A stretch of 64,000 nucleotides of DNA, from contig CM035360.1 in assembly GCA_020137815.1 (NCBI GenBank), forward strand, positions 2,548,078 to 2,612,077, read 5' to 3'. A program made the position numbers and the translations under genes. This document shows positions 44,448-57,745 of the stretch, piece by piece (within the stretch, counting starts at the first letter, position 1; every line of letters begins with the position of its first letter). The notes under the pieces were generated by a model. That model was given only the letters and a program-made list of their open reading frames with translations. It ran no database searches and was not told where the DNA came from. This DNA comes from Hormiphora californensis. Its lineage: Eukaryota > Ctenophora > Tentaculata > Cydippida > Pleurobrachiidae.

Positions 44448-45318
44448 GGTCAAAAGGAGCTATAGAATGGAATATCTGTTAGAAACGGGAGAAATTGCAA
44501 CGAAGACTGAAATTAACGACAAACACGCTAAACAGACATAGTTTGACAACACTCAGGGTAATTGTCGTTAGAGTGCAACGATTCCAATGATTGCATGATT
44601 ACAGTTTACATGGCAGCGGGAAGCAAAGCCTCAGTAAGGACGATGTCATTAAAAGACGTCCGCAATGCGACACGCTAAGCGCTCATTTGCAGCTACCAAT
44701 CAGAGCACAGCATTGCTCCTTTATCAAACTTTCGTTTCTATGCAGCTTCGATCCGTAATTTGTGTCTCAGAGCATAGCGCGCGCTTTGCTACGCGCAAAA
44801 CACTGCGCGTAAAAAAAGCAAACGCCGCGCATTTTTAAATTCCAAAAATTTGGACTTTTATTTTTAAATCTCAGAAATCGCTCAAAAACCACAAAAATTC
44901 GCAATTTTTTAGGTCTTTCCAGCCGTTTTTGCAATTGGGCGAACGAAAAACAGTTCCAATCATGATGAAACTTTAGAAAAAGACCTAGAAAAGTATCAAA
45001 AAGTTTTAGAACAGGAAAATGCCTTCGATAAGATGCTAAAACACACTTCCCGGGGTAGTAGGCACAGGGTACTAGTAATTAGAGCTCCGGAAACTCCAAA
45101 CACATTGATTATTGAATGAGGGTGTATGACAGTACAAGTATGAAGTTTCATCAGCTGATCTTGCCAATTTTTTTCCTGGTCAGTGGTCTACCGTAGACTA
45201 GAAAAAAAATTTGGCAAGATCAGCTGATGAAACTTAGACCGTCTACGCTTGTGACCTACATTGACCGATCACCACTGTCATGTCAAATTTTGATTCGTTG
45301 GTTTGCCCCTGCTAAACA
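44448..45318. promoter_or_regulatory. Divergent intergenic region, calmodulin and CutC
   Basis: Contains the calmodulin 5' UTR and a CG-rich patch at 44775-44835 with several GCGCG motifs that could be a shared promoter. The rest is AT-rich, ending in a hairpin at 45142-45237. Confidence 0.4.
45142..45237. repeat. Inverted repeat near the CutC start
   Basis: GTTTCATCAGCTGATCTTGC and its complement GCAAGATCAGCTGATGAAAC lie about 45 bases apart and extend through A/T-rich ends. Possible MITE. Confidence 0.75.
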
Positions 45319-45351
45319 ATGTTTACTGTAACAATTATCTTCCCCAGCACA

Positions 45352-46071
45352 ATGATACTAGAGGTATGTGTGGACAGTGTCAAATCTGCAGTTGAGGCTG
45401 AGAAAGGAGGTGCCCACAGATTAGAACTATGTGCCTCACTCGAACTAGGTGGTCTCACGCCTTCTATCGGTCTGCTAGTATCAGTAAAGAAATCTGTTAA
45501 TCTACCCGTGTTTTGTATGATACGGCCTCGGTCTGGGGACTTTGTCTACACCGCCTGTGAAGTTGATGTCATGGCTACCGATATGGAGTATCTGATTGCT
45601 GCTGGTGCGAATGGGTTTGTCTTTGGTTGTTTGAATGTTGACCTGACCATTGATGAACACGCCTGTAGAAGACTGATATCAATTTGTAAAGATCAACTCC
45701 CAGTTACATTTCACCGGGCATTTGATTTGGTGCCGGAAGTTGACGAATCCCTGAAGTTACTGAATACCCTTGGTGTGAGGAGGATTCTTACCACAGGAGG
45801 CGGTAACACAGTTGACAGGGTAGCTCTTGGTAATCTCAAGAAGATCACTGATGCTAATGGTGGGTCAATAACAATTTTACCGGGTGGAGGTGTTAATCGG
45901 GGGAATATGAGGTATTGGAAAGAGATGGGATTCGATGAAGTTCATGCCTCGTGTAGTGAATACATTGAGGAACAGGAGTATGGGGTTACTTTTAATAGTC
46001 CTCTACCGAGAGGAAAACGGAAACAAACTACAACAAGGAAGGTGCAGGAACTGTTATCGGCAGTTCTATGA
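45352..46071 (+). CDS. CUTC: CutC-family copper homeostasis protein
   Basis: TIM-barrel protein linked to copper handling. The frame is open from 45319, but I take the ATG at 45352: the protein then opens MILEVCVDSVKSAVEAEKGG, the usual start of the family, and a pyrimidine-rich acceptor (TCTTCCCCAG) ends five bases before it, suggesting an intron in the 5' UTR. 239 residues. Typical motifs are RLELCASLELGGLTPS, MIRPRSGDFVY, VFGCLNVD, VTFHRAFD, RILTTGGG and ILPGGGVN. The coding part has no intron, unlike its neighbours. It is divergent from calmodulin. Confidence 0.93.
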   Translation: MILEVCVDSVKSAVEAEKGGAHRLELCASLELGGLTPSIGLLVSVKKSVNLPVFCMIRPRSGDFVYTACEVDVMATDMEYLIAAGANGFVFGCLNVDLTIDEHACRRLISICKDQLPVTFHRAFDLVPEVDESLKLLNTLGVRRILTTGGGNTVDRVALGNLKKITDANGGSITILPGGGVNRGNMRYWKEMGFDEVHASCSEYIEEQEYGVTFNSPLPRGKRKQTTTRKVQELLSAVL

Positions 46072-46074
46072 AAC

Positions 46075-46624
46075 ACTCAATGGAAGTTTGTCTTTCTCTT
46101 ACCCACAGAGCAGTTTGACAAGGGATACATTTTTAGCATGGTGAGCATGGTGCATGTAATTCGTTAGTATCTCTGTTTCTCCTTCTCTCTTTGATCTTTC
46201 TCTCACTCTCACTCGTCCTCTATTTCTCTCCATATCTTTCTTGGGGATCGACAAAATTTTTGTTTTGCCTGAATAATATATTCTTTATTATAATTTGGAA
46301 AAGGGCATCGTCGAACAAAAAAAAATCGAGATGAGAAACTGCCCAACTTTATTGACCCTTTATTCGGCAATTTCATTCAGATAGATCTGTATTTCACTAC
46401 AGAAATTGTATCAACAGATGACCTTTCGGTGGACTTTATATTAGCATATTTGTAACCATATTAATAACCTCCCCATGAAGCTATGTCGAGATCTGAACAG
46501 CCCCAGTGGTACCAGGGGCACGGAGAAGAAAGGCCCAGAGTGAGGGAGCTCGATGCCAGTGGCAGTGCCACCTGGTAGTGGTCGTGGAATGTGGGGAACA
46601 CTGCACAGCGAGAGAGGGAACTGC

Positions 46625-46703
<79 letters not shown>

Positions 46704-46858
46704 GGAGAGATAGAGAGAGAGAGAGAGGTAGAAAAGTGGATATCCGATGTCATCTAAGCTGTGCTCACGTGTATCCCTTCACACCAACTGGTGACTCTAC
46801 ACCGTTGTAATAGCTGGTACGTTACTGGTAACGCGGGACTAATGATATATACCAGAGC
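46075..46858. other. CutC 3' flank
   Basis: AT-rich, no gene seen. A (GA)n tract lies at 46628-46700. Confidence 0.6.
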
Positions 46859-47270
46859 ATCTCAGAAACTATTTGGCTTTCTACTTGCCTAGCTTAGTTT
46901 TACCGGTAACGAACTAATATTTGTTGCGGCTCAAAATTCAATCCTTTCGGGACATTTGAAAGAAATTAAGTCTAGATCCGATTTTAACACATTTTGATTT
47001 TTTGACGTAACTATCCTTTTACACCTAATACTTCTCTCGCAGCCGATTACTGAACACGAATAATATCTCAGAAACTATTTGGCTTTCTACTTGCCTAGCT
47101 TAGTTTTACCGGTAACGAACTAATATTTGTTGCGGCTCAAAATTCAATCCTTTCGGGACATTTGAAAGAAATTAAGTCTAGATCCGATTTTAACACATTT
47201 TGATTTTTTGACGTAACTATCCTTTTACACCTAATACTTCTCTCGCAGCCGATTACTGAACACGAATAAT
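46859..47270 (+). repeat. Exact 206-bp tandem duplication before a Ly6-like start codon
   Basis: Two copies, 46859-47064 and 47065-47270, appear identical base by base. Each ends TCTCTCGCAG then CCGATTACTGAACACG. The second abuts the ATG at 47271, so the duplicated unit covers the presumed promoter or 5' UTR, including a possible acceptor. Confidence 0.9.
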
Positions 47271-47378
47271 ATGGCTAACTTCATTACCCTTGTCGTCGGA
47301 TTCCTGTCTCTAATGGTCGTGACTCAAAGTCTCGAGTGCTACCAGTGTAGCGAGGTCTACAATCGTGTTCTGCCTGAT
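47271..47378 (+). CDS. First exon of a secreted Ly6/uPAR-like protein
   Basis: ATG at 47271, signal peptide MANFITLVVGFLSLMVVTQS, then LECYQCSEVYN, the start of a three-finger (Ly6) domain. The exon ends CCTGAT|GTAAGT at 47378, a strong donor. I did not find the following exons on this strand, so the gene is incomplete here, a remnant, or has distant exons. Family assignment rests on the signal peptide plus CxxC start. Confidence 0.6.
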
Positions 47379-47386
47379 GTAAGTAC

Positions 47387-47486
47387 CAGGAATCAAGTAA
47401 ACAGCCAATCAAAACTCGTTATTTAGGTCACGTGACTGGTTATCAGCCAATCAGGGACCAGTATTTCCTTATTCGGTCGGTTCCTA
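47387..47486. mobile_element. MITE family B copy 3
   Basis: CAGGAATCAAGTAAACAGCC at the left and TTCGGTCGGTTCCT at the right, with core TCACGTGACTGGTTATCAGC. It sits eight bases downstream of the Ly6-like donor site. Confidence 0.75.
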
Positions 47487-47528
47487 CTATATACCAAACT
47501 TTATTCAACTTCTTTTCATCCATTTTTT

Positions 47529-47597
47529 CCCTGCCCGGGTGAATGCCGAAGGCATTCACCCGGATGCCTTTTTACTTTGTAAAAAGGCATAGCAGGG
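47529..47597. repeat. Three-way-junction inverted repeats
   Basis: Outer arms CCCTGC and GCAGGG enclose two complete hairpins: CCGGGTGAATGCC/GGCATTCACCCGG with loop GAA, and ATGCCTTTTTAC/GTAAAAAGGCAT with loop TTT. The 69 bases can fold into a compact Y shape on either strand. Confidence 0.75.
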
Positions 47598-48289
47598 TTA
47601 GAATTCGAAAACGACATTTTGGTATACTAACTAATCGGTAGAGGGACATTTTTTGGTCACACTTTCGTTGCGAGGGCAACGGTGTAGCAACTAGAGCCGC
47701 GCACACAGTGACGAGCTACTCCTTCATCAAACACCTCATTGACACAGTTTGATGGACGTGTGTGCGCGTGCCACTCAACAAAACATGAAATGCTCTGCCG
47801 TGCGTTTCGCGTGTTACATACACATTTTCATCTTGCGAGTCGAGTGTGAGATGTTAGATAAGTAGTTAAGTTGGAATGTCAAAAGCTGGTTAGCAAGTGT
47901 CATGTGATTGGGAGTTAGCTAACTCTAAGCTATGTGAGAAGTATACTGACAGCTAGATCGTATGCATCTCACATTACATTATGACCAAGCCTTGATCCTG
48001 TTGGCAGTGACAATGTCACTGACATGTGAAACGGTAGGGCAGGGAAACACAGCATTATGAATACATAATGCAATAATTCTTGTTCAGGGTCGAAATATGT
48101 TGCGCTGATCCCCGCCCTGGTTTCTATATATAATCATTAGGGTCGAAATATTACAACTCTAGTAATTCATTGTATCGAATCGAAATGGACACAGAGCGAT
48201 CAAGTCTGGCTTTTTATACAGCTTAGATCAGTCTCTCAGTCCCTGGAATAGTACGTATAGTGCGGTCCTACTGGTCAGTACCCTAGCCG

Positions 48290-48712
48290 AATCTTGTACG
48301 TCGGTCACCCTCGCTGGGGTATTGTATGGCAGTGGGATTGGAAGTGGGCGGCAACAAGGGACAACAACTAGGGTGTGGTAAGGCAGCCAGTGGGATTGGA
48401 ACTGGGCGGCAACAAGGGACAACAACTAGGGTGTGGTAAGGCAGCCAGTGGGATTGGAACTGGGCGGCAACAAGGGACAACAACTAGGGTGTGGTATGGC
48501 AGCCAGTGGGATTGGAACTGGGCGGCAACAAAGGACAACAACTAGGGTGTGGTAAGGCAGCCAGTGGGATTGGAAGTGGGCGGCAACAAGGGACAACAAC
48601 TAGGGTGTGGTAAGGCAGTCAGTGGGATTGGAAATGGGCGGCAACAAGGGACAACAACTAGGGTGTGGTAAGGCAGCCAGTGGGATTGGAACTGGGCGGC
48701 AACAAAGGAGAA
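48290..48712. repeat. 58-bp minisatellite
   Basis: Seven copies of a unit with CAGTGGGATTGGAACTGGGC, GGCAACAAGGGACAACAACT and AGGGTGTGGTAAGGCAGC. No gene was found in 47600-49550. Confidence 0.9.
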
Positions 48713-49552
48713 GGAGTCCCTGGAATACCCTTTTCAATCAGACAGTGCGAAGCCCTACCCTTATTTATCAAGAGACATAATATGTAAACTATTGTCCCTG
48801 ATGAGACCCTCTTGTCTTGTTGAGTAAGGCCCCAGTTAGAGATTCTACTACCTGGTGTCAGTTTCCAATCTGCAACTGGAGCGTAAGTACTCAGTACTGA
48901 CAAGACTTGGTGAGTCAGCATGGTCTCAAATGCTTAGTTTTGGAGTTATGGGCGAATTAGTGAATTATGACGTTTTTTGTGCCAAGATGGGTATGCTGAT
49001 TGTGGCTAATTGGGTGACCCAATTGATTTTTCCTTATAGAATCCGCTCCGGAATGGCCAGGTTTATATATGACTTATGAACAAACATATTCTCAAAAATG
49101 CTTAGTTTTGGCGCTACGGGCGATTGTTCGAATTGCCCCGGTACCAATTTTGCCTACCAAAATTTTTAAATTAGGTATTTAATTAAGTAAATGATGGTCC
49201 CTAGAGTTGAAATTTATCTTATTTGAACGATAAAATAATGAACTTTAATCCTATATAATTTTTTTCATCTTATCTTTTTTTTAACGGGGGTGAGAACCGA
49301 TTAAGTAAAAAGTTAACCATTTTGCCCCGGTTTACCCTACGTACGATAATGCCTTGGGTCAGTTTTGCCTTCACTCTAAATTACCTAATTAGAATCAAAG
49401 GAAAGGCAAAACTGACCCAAGGCAAAACTGTCAACACCTGGGGTAAACCGCAGTTAAATGTCCTCTTTCCCCGAATCACATCACCCTGTATTGCTGCCAA
49501 AATTTCTAATCTCGGCACAGTATAACTATATCTGAATTTCACTTTACCTAAC

Positions 49553-49626
49553 GTCTCCGTGGTCTAATGGCCACAAAATGGGCTAAGAAACATAAGGTAC
49601 CGGGTTCAAATCCCGGTCATGCGACT
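49553..49626 (+). tRNA. tRNA-like sequence, probably a pseudogene or SINE head
   Basis: Good A box (TGGTCTAATGGCC) and B box (GGTTCAAATCC) with a T stem CCGGG/CCCGG. The acceptor stem (GTCTCCG against TGCGACT) has several mismatches and the anticodon arm is poor. It is followed by an AT-rich stretch and then LINE sequence, as in tRNA-derived SINEs. Confidence 0.5.
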
Positions 49627-49690
49627 TAATAGATTTTTTCTTTCACTTTTGCTTGATATTGAAACAATTAAATTTCCGATAGAAACAAAA

Positions 49691-50105
49691 CATATATGAC
49701 AAAGACCAGAAACTGGCTGACTACTGCAAAACAGTGGCAGAAACAAAGCTAAAAGAGAAAAACTACAACAAATTTACCACTGCGGTAATGACAAAGATAG
49801 ATAAAGACTACCGAAAAATATGGTTCACAGATAAGATCACAATGAGAAACGTCACACTGGCAATCTCAGGACAAAACAACTTGAACTCCTCCTTAGCACA
49901 CAGAGATCCAAGAGAGAATCCGAACTGCCCTCTATGCAACCAAAAACAGAACTCGGAACATGTCCTAATAACATGCCCAGATCTAGATCATCTCAGATAC
50001 ACACTGGGATACCAAAACATAAAACAAAACATCTACGACAAAGACCAGAAAATCGACCTAGGCAAACTAACTGCACTGATAAAGAAATCTGGTCTCTTCA
50101 AATAG
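49691..50105 (+). mobile_element. LINE remnant, C-terminal end of ORF2
   Basis: The frame reads YDKDQKLADYCKTVAE through to GKLTALIKKSGLFK before TAG. The Cys/His motif CPLCNQKQNSEHVLITCP is typical of the region after the RNase H domain of non-LTR elements. The rest of the polymerase is missing. Different family from the LINE at 14.2 kb. Confidence 0.75.
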
Positions 50106-50850
50106 AGTCTGCCTAATCAAAACCGGCCCCCCACCCCAGGCAGATAGTATAATCCGGAGAGTTGGGCCGCCCAGACATTAAAATGTAGAAGGGTGGTACA
50201 AAACGAGCTCGAAAGAGCATCCCAATGGTTGCCACCTTAGGCTGACAGGCTATGGAGCACCCCTTGAGGGAGAGTGCCGCTTCACTAGACTGCGTATAAG
50301 AAGCACTACAAACTGGGCCGATTAGGTACATAGAGTACCAATCGGTGGTCCGAGCCACCACTCTGGTCCTGAAGCAGGATTCTGGCCTTAAATGGCAAGT
50401 GCTGGTAGAAGAAATGACGTTTCTCATCTACGTGTGGGCAGAGAAGCCGCGTCATCGCTCGGCAATATACCTACTTCTGGGGAAACCCAGTAACGTAAGA
50501 CTGGTGGAAATACACTGGTGCTCTCAGCTATGTGTCTAACTGGATTAGTAACCGGCTTGAAACTTAACAAAAGCGGACCGAATGTGAAGCTAGCCTTTCC
50601 CTCGAAGGGGATCCTCCATGGAGGGTCCCTGGACAGGACTGACTAGTGGAACTACTGAGCAACTCTTTGTGTGGGGTGCTCGGGAGGAACGCCAGAATTT
50701 TGATTCGCCGGGAGCTGGCCCCGTAAGACACCAGCAAAGTGGGAGGAAGTACGGGAGGTTCAAACACACACACCCTGTATTGGTAGACATCCCTCATTAG
50801 CAGCCGTGATACGTGATTCTCCACCACTTAGACCGTTTCGCAATACTGAA
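50106..50850. other. Probable LINE 3' UTR or unknown non-coding stretch
   Basis: Relatively GC-rich sequence directly after the LINE stop. It contains short inverted pairs such as CCCTCGAAGGGG and GGATCCTCCATGGAGGGTCC (50600-50632). No convincing frame. Confidence 0.4.
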
Positions 50851-51399
50851 CACTCGACGATTCCGTTAGTATCACCTGACCTGACTAACTTTAGGAAACA
50901 TGACACTGTGTCTCTTGTGTTTATCCAATTTAACTGATCTCGGTCACATCGGAAAGATAACTGATAGCCAAACATAATTGGTTAAACTTTGGACCGTAAA
51001 ATATTTTTTCTGGAATGAATGACAATGTTCATTCCGATAAAAAAAAAAGAATTTTGATCTAGAGGTCTGAAATTTTGGTCAAGTTATTTATTATTTATCC
51101 CGTAGAGTAAGTGTACCAAATTTTAGAACTCGACGATATCTGGAACTATGGTATACTTGAGAGGGGGGGGGGGACTTTTTATTGCCCCACACGGTATGTA
51201 TGTCATAGTGGTGAAATTGAAAGTAGGGATTGACTGGTTTGAAATGAATGATTAATGAAGGTCATTACTCAAGTAGTTTATGAGACGCTTATAATTTTCG
51301 TGCTGTCTTTTGTATACAAAACAAAACAGTTTTACAAAAGATCAGAACTTATAATTACACATTACACATCTTTTCTTCTCTTTCTAACAGTTTAACTCT

Positions 51400-52553
<1,154 letters not shown>

Positions 52554-52559
52554 TTTATC

Positions 52560-53004
52560 TGGCACTAATAATATACTAAGTTAGTTTTTAATGATATAAT
52601 ATTCCGTGCGTGTATACCGCCCATACCCGACGGACACATGTCAAAATATTGGCGATGCTTCGACGCGACGAGTCATCAGAGCGGTATATCCTCGAGCAAA
52701 TATGACACACACGAACACTCTGGTTGAAAAAAAGAACAATATATTGTAAGACTAAATTAACTGGACTCACAACTGCTAGGTAAAAGGATACTAGGTAGTG
52801 ATCTAATAACATGGCTAGAGAGATCTTTCGTCTCAACTATGGTGTTTTAATTGTGAAAGGAAAAACTTTCTGTACAAAATGTACTTAGTCATTTAGAGCT
52901 GGTTCAACACAAAAGGAAATAAAGCAACACTGTTAGTCTGTTACAACTGTGAAAGGTACGACGTAGTTCAGCTGAGTAAATAGTAAAACAACAGGGAAGG
53001 CCAG

Positions 53005-53042
<38 letters not shown>

Positions 53043-53950
53043 AAAGAGAGAAAGATAGGCCACTGATTATTGCTCTTACTTCCGTGGCAGGCGAACAAAC
53101 AACAGTCACCAGTCACGTGATATCTTTCACACGTGAACTACGGAAGTTAGACCACTGACCAGCCTTGGTTTTCCTCCTTCTCTATCTATCTCTCTATCTC
53201 TCTTCATTTCTTTCTCCTTCTCACTCAATATGACCTATCTCTGACCTATCTCTTTCTTGTTACTATCGATTCAGTGTGAGAATTCCCGACCACAAAACCA
53301 ACTTCCTGCCTAATGAAGCTATCGCACTGTTCAGGTTTTGTGGCTGTTTTTAATAATTTACATGGCACATATCACTGGTTTATCACTAATTATCATAATG
53401 AATACATAATCATTAATCATGATATTCATGTCTGTCCCATTCTGTACCAGAGTCCAGACCCTACATAAACGTAGCGCGCGAGAACCAGACATGATAGGCC
53501 AAGCGCGCGGTCCCTCCATATCCCACATATCCCAGAAGATTCAATTACAAAATCAAATCTTATCTGGGGTGTTTATTTGGTCGAGGAGAGTGGGCAAGGA
53601 AGGTCGGGATGGGGCCTTGGTGGGGGTCACGATTCAATTTAAAATGTTTGATTTGGGGAGCTAAGCGCCAAAAGATAATTGCTGAGTTGTGCGTGATGAC
53701 TGAAATTAATGAATTCCTGCTTTTTCAGTTTGATAAACACATCACGGAGATTCACTAAACAGAAATCTATCTTCTGCGGACAGTTCTACAAAACGCTGAA
53801 TTTCTACAAACAATGAGCTAAGAAATACGCCCTCATTCTAAATCTATTGACTATGGTTCGTTCAAAGTTTCTCGATATTTTCTTTCCCTCGTGCTTTCTC
53901 GATTTAGCTTTCAGACTTTCCACCAGATTATCAAAAAGTCGGTTAACTGA
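52560..53950. other. Intergenic DNA
   Basis: No gene seen. The stretch at 52611-52640 (TATACCGCCCATACCCGACG) resembles the 3' end of the LINE at 14.2 kb (ATTCCGCCCATATCCGACAG) and may be another LINE tail. A short (GA)n lies at 53009-53040. Confidence 0.5.
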
Positions 53951-54071
53951 GTGGGCGACTTGCCTTGCTCAACATTCTCTCACATAGGGTTAGAGCACAC
54001 AACAACAATCCGACTACCTCTTTTTTTGCACCTCGTCCTATCGCATCACTTCACGGAGCTTTACCATCTTC

Positions 54072-55682
54072 TCATTCAGGGATCACCCCTTCTCCAACTG
54101 GTGCCACCTTCACCACTTTCACCCCTCCTCCTCCCTCTCCCCTCTCAGGTGCCACTTTCACCCCACCTCCTCCCTCTCCCCTCTCAGGTACCCCTCTGGT
54201 TGGTGAAGGAGCGGTCCTCTTTCTCATTCCCTGGAATGCCACAATATAAATCACACACGCCCCCGTCTCCAGAAGGAACAACCCCGCCAGGATTGAGGTG
54301 GCCTGGGGGAATGTGAGGTACTTGGCAAAGAGCCCACTGCCGGTGTACCCCAGAAATCCTCCTAGGGGATGGCTGGCACAGTATACTGCAACGAGACAAC
54401 TGGACACTTGTGGGGAGAGGTTTCTTCCCTTCTTGTGCTGGATCCGGTAGGCCTCTCTCATGGCCGATAGCGCTGGCAGGCACCCTGACGGTAGGATGAC
54501 TCCAAAGATACAGAGAGCCAGGAAGAGTTGAGATCTGGAGGGTTCCATTGGGGGACAAGGTCCCACGAATATGTAAACCAGGGGGATGGAGAAACAGGAA
54601 AATATCATGATGGGGAAAGGAGAGAATCGGTCAATAATACGGCCCCAAATGGGTGCTGAGAGACCGAGACACGCCGTAGCAGCGAACATGATGGATCCTG
54701 CCCATACAACACCCTTCCCAAACTGCTCCTCGACATAGAGAGACAAAAGGGGCGCTGGAAAGTGGAAGAGGGTCTGGCAAGCGGCACAGTGCCACGCTGG
54801 AAATAGAATCCAAGGATTAACAACCGCTTGGAACAAATCCTTGATCGAAATATCTCGTTTCCTGCAGATGTTGGTAACCTGGGGGACACGTGATGCTGCG
54901 AATATCGACAACAAAACCACAACACCCGGTATTATAAAGGCAAAGAGGAACCCAAATTTGGTGTACAGATGACTCCCAAGATACGGACCCAGTGCCATCG
55001 CCATGTTAATAGGACAGCTCTCCTATCGCGGTTGCAAAGGAGATCTGGTGGGGGAAGAGGGAGGTGAGAGTGAAGAAGCCAGTAACCTCGACAACGCCGC
55101 TGGATATACCTATTGTCATGGTAACGGCGAGGGCGAGGAATTTGTAGGCAGCTGTTGAGGAGATGAAGTGGAGCATGCCCGCTGAGAGAAGGGTGACTGA
55201 GAGGAGGATCATGGAACCAACGAATAACAACTTGTTCGGCACCTGGGGATGAGGAGGGGTTACGAAATAATCCCTTAGCTATCCGCGGGAGAGGAAGGGG
55301 TAGCCGAGCTACCAAGGGGGTCGGGGGTATTTTGTAGCGGTATATAATCTGAGTAACAGATATTATATGAGATATCTTGTCCCGTTGCACGGGTACTGGC
55401 AACTAGGATATCTGTAATGTAACAAGTGATACTAACCTTGTAAATGATGTAGGGTGCAACCAGACACACCAAGATCAGAGAGAAGGGAGATCCGCTCATA
55501 ATCAGGGCGGTCCAACTAATGCTAACATTTTTAGCTTCATTGTACACCGGCAAGAAGGCGTGTCCAATATCAAATGGGCAGAATGATACTACTATCACCC
55601 AGCAAACAAGAATGAAGATGAGAATACGTTTTTTGATGGAAAACTCTGTAGCAATGTCACCCTCACGTTTCTCCCAGGGCAT
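54072..55682 (-). CDS. SLC18B1: MFS transporter, SLC18B1-like, with one frameshift
   Basis: Exon 1 55437-55682 (82 residues) joins in phase to exon 2, 54072-55242. About 471 residues with roughly twelve hydrophobic segments, as in the drug:H+ antiporter branch containing vesicular amine transporters. Visible features are IFILVCWVIVVSFCPFDIGH (TM1), GISSGVVEVTGFFTLTSLFP and LSAPIWGRIIDRFSPFPIM. Near 55006-55016 the frame breaks: ATAIGELSY then stop, while the next frame continues as NMAMALGPYLGSHLY. Dropping one base would restore a continuous chain, so this is either a sequencing error or a recent inactivation. The tail has two copies of PERGEGGGGVKVA, from a 39-bp tandem repeat. Confidence 0.75.
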
Positions 55683-55722
55683 TGTGGTGGAAATGTGTCA
55701 GTTGGTAGTGCTGCTGAGTCAC

Positions 55723-55862
<140 letters not shown>

Positions 55863-56213
55863 CTGGACGAGCTATTGTCATTTTATGATTTGACAGTTGG
55901 ATTATTATTAAATGACGTCAGCCCCCTCTCTCATTCCTTCTTCTTCAGAGTTCTGGGTGACAGAAGTCTCAACACTGTCTCCATGGTAACAGTACTTTAT
56001 GTTATAGTGATAACCAACCTACATTTTATCTTAGCATGGAAAACGGTAGCACTAGCAAAAATGACCAGAACAGAGACAAAAAACAATCCAACAATTCAGG
56101 TAGATATCAGACTTTTATTTGTAAGATATTACCCCCCCCCCCTCCGATATGAGCTGCTGAACTCGTCCTTTTTATTCTGTACACGTATAAGAGTCTATTT
56201 TGAAGGTCAGATA

Positions 56214-57714
56214 ATGTCTGTTTCAGATGGTACAGTTTCCACCTCATCAGTGGGGGTGGACCTAGGTTCCCTAGCAACGGGTAGTGATGATAGGTTGCTA
56301 TGGAGATGTGACAGTTGGAGGGAGGGTGATGTCGGTGGTGAACCTGTACCCATGTCACGTGAGGTTCGTATTGGGTGGTCATTTTATGCTCATGTACAAA
56401 AACTGATTGAAACTAGCCCGTTATCCTAATATCCGGGACTTCTAATATCCCGTTAACAGGTCCGGCTGGCGAGGCTAGAGGAGGCGTTTAAGACCATCTT
56501 GGAGTGTGTTGGGGAAGATCCGACAAGGAACGGTCTCTTGGAGACTCCAGCCCGGGCTGCCAAGGCTATGTTGTTTCTGACCAAGGGTGAGAGTGCCGAG
56601 GGTTTCATTGATGGTTTACCCAATGAATATATATATATATATATATATGGTTGGGATATGGTTTAGATGACATAATCAAATACGCCCTGTAACCATGGTA
56701 ACCACTCCAACAGGTTACGAAGAGAATGTTGATATGGTGGTAAAGAACGCTCGTTTTGACGAAGATTATAACAACATGGTGACGGTTAAAGACATTGAGT
56801 TTTACTCACTCTGCGAACACCACCTCATTCCCTTTTACGGAAAGGTAGGAAACTAGATCTCCTCTTGAAGCTCAACACATAAACTCTCCACCTAACTCAA
56901 ATATAATTCGAGTTAGGTGGAGAATATTCTGTGTTGTCGAAATATAGTGAACTAGTCAAGAAGACTATTCAAGGAAGAAGTTCCTGACGTCACCAGTTCT
57001 GACCTTCCCTTTCTAACCCGTCTGACCTTCCCTAATATTGTTACTCTGTCTGGCAGCACTGTTGCAGACACTGTTGCGAAATAGTTTACATGAATTGAAG
57101 CAGTTCAAACTGTTTGGCAACTTTCGCAATTGTTCCAACGATAGCAACCCCTTCCTATAACTCCCTAGGGTAAACCCCTAATGGAGCCGATATAGCCCCT
57201 TATTCTAACTTATTTTAACCCCCTTCCTAGACCCATATCTAACCCAATAACACCATACAGATCCACATCGGATACATACCAACGGGTCAGGTCCTCGGAC
57301 TGAGCAAGTTAGCCCGGATATCCGAGATGTTTACCCGCCGTTTACAGGTGAGAAAGAGAGACTATCTAGTGGCCTATCTTCGAGAGCTATGTCGCTCGTT
57401 TTAAAGGAATAAAAAACGAGTGTTTCTTTTTCTGTAGTTCACTTCGCAGTTAGCAGTACCGAGAACTCAACTTTCAAGTGTTTCACAACTATTATAATAA
57501 ACACAACCTACTCCTACCTACTATTATAATAAACACAACCTTCTCCAATCTCTAATATCAATCTCTCTAGAACCAAGAGAGGATAACAAAGCAGATAGCA
57601 CACGCTGTGGTGGATGCAATACGGCCCAGTGGAGTGGGTGTTATCATAGAGGCAACACATATGTGCATGTGCATGAGAGGTAAGAGAGAGATTGGTGTAT
57701 TTACTATAGAGAGG

Positions 57715-57745
<31 letters not shown>

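Noticed and set aside
53951-54316. Plus-strand Pro/Ser-rich frames
   Set aside because: They are the antisense of the MFS transporter C-terminus.
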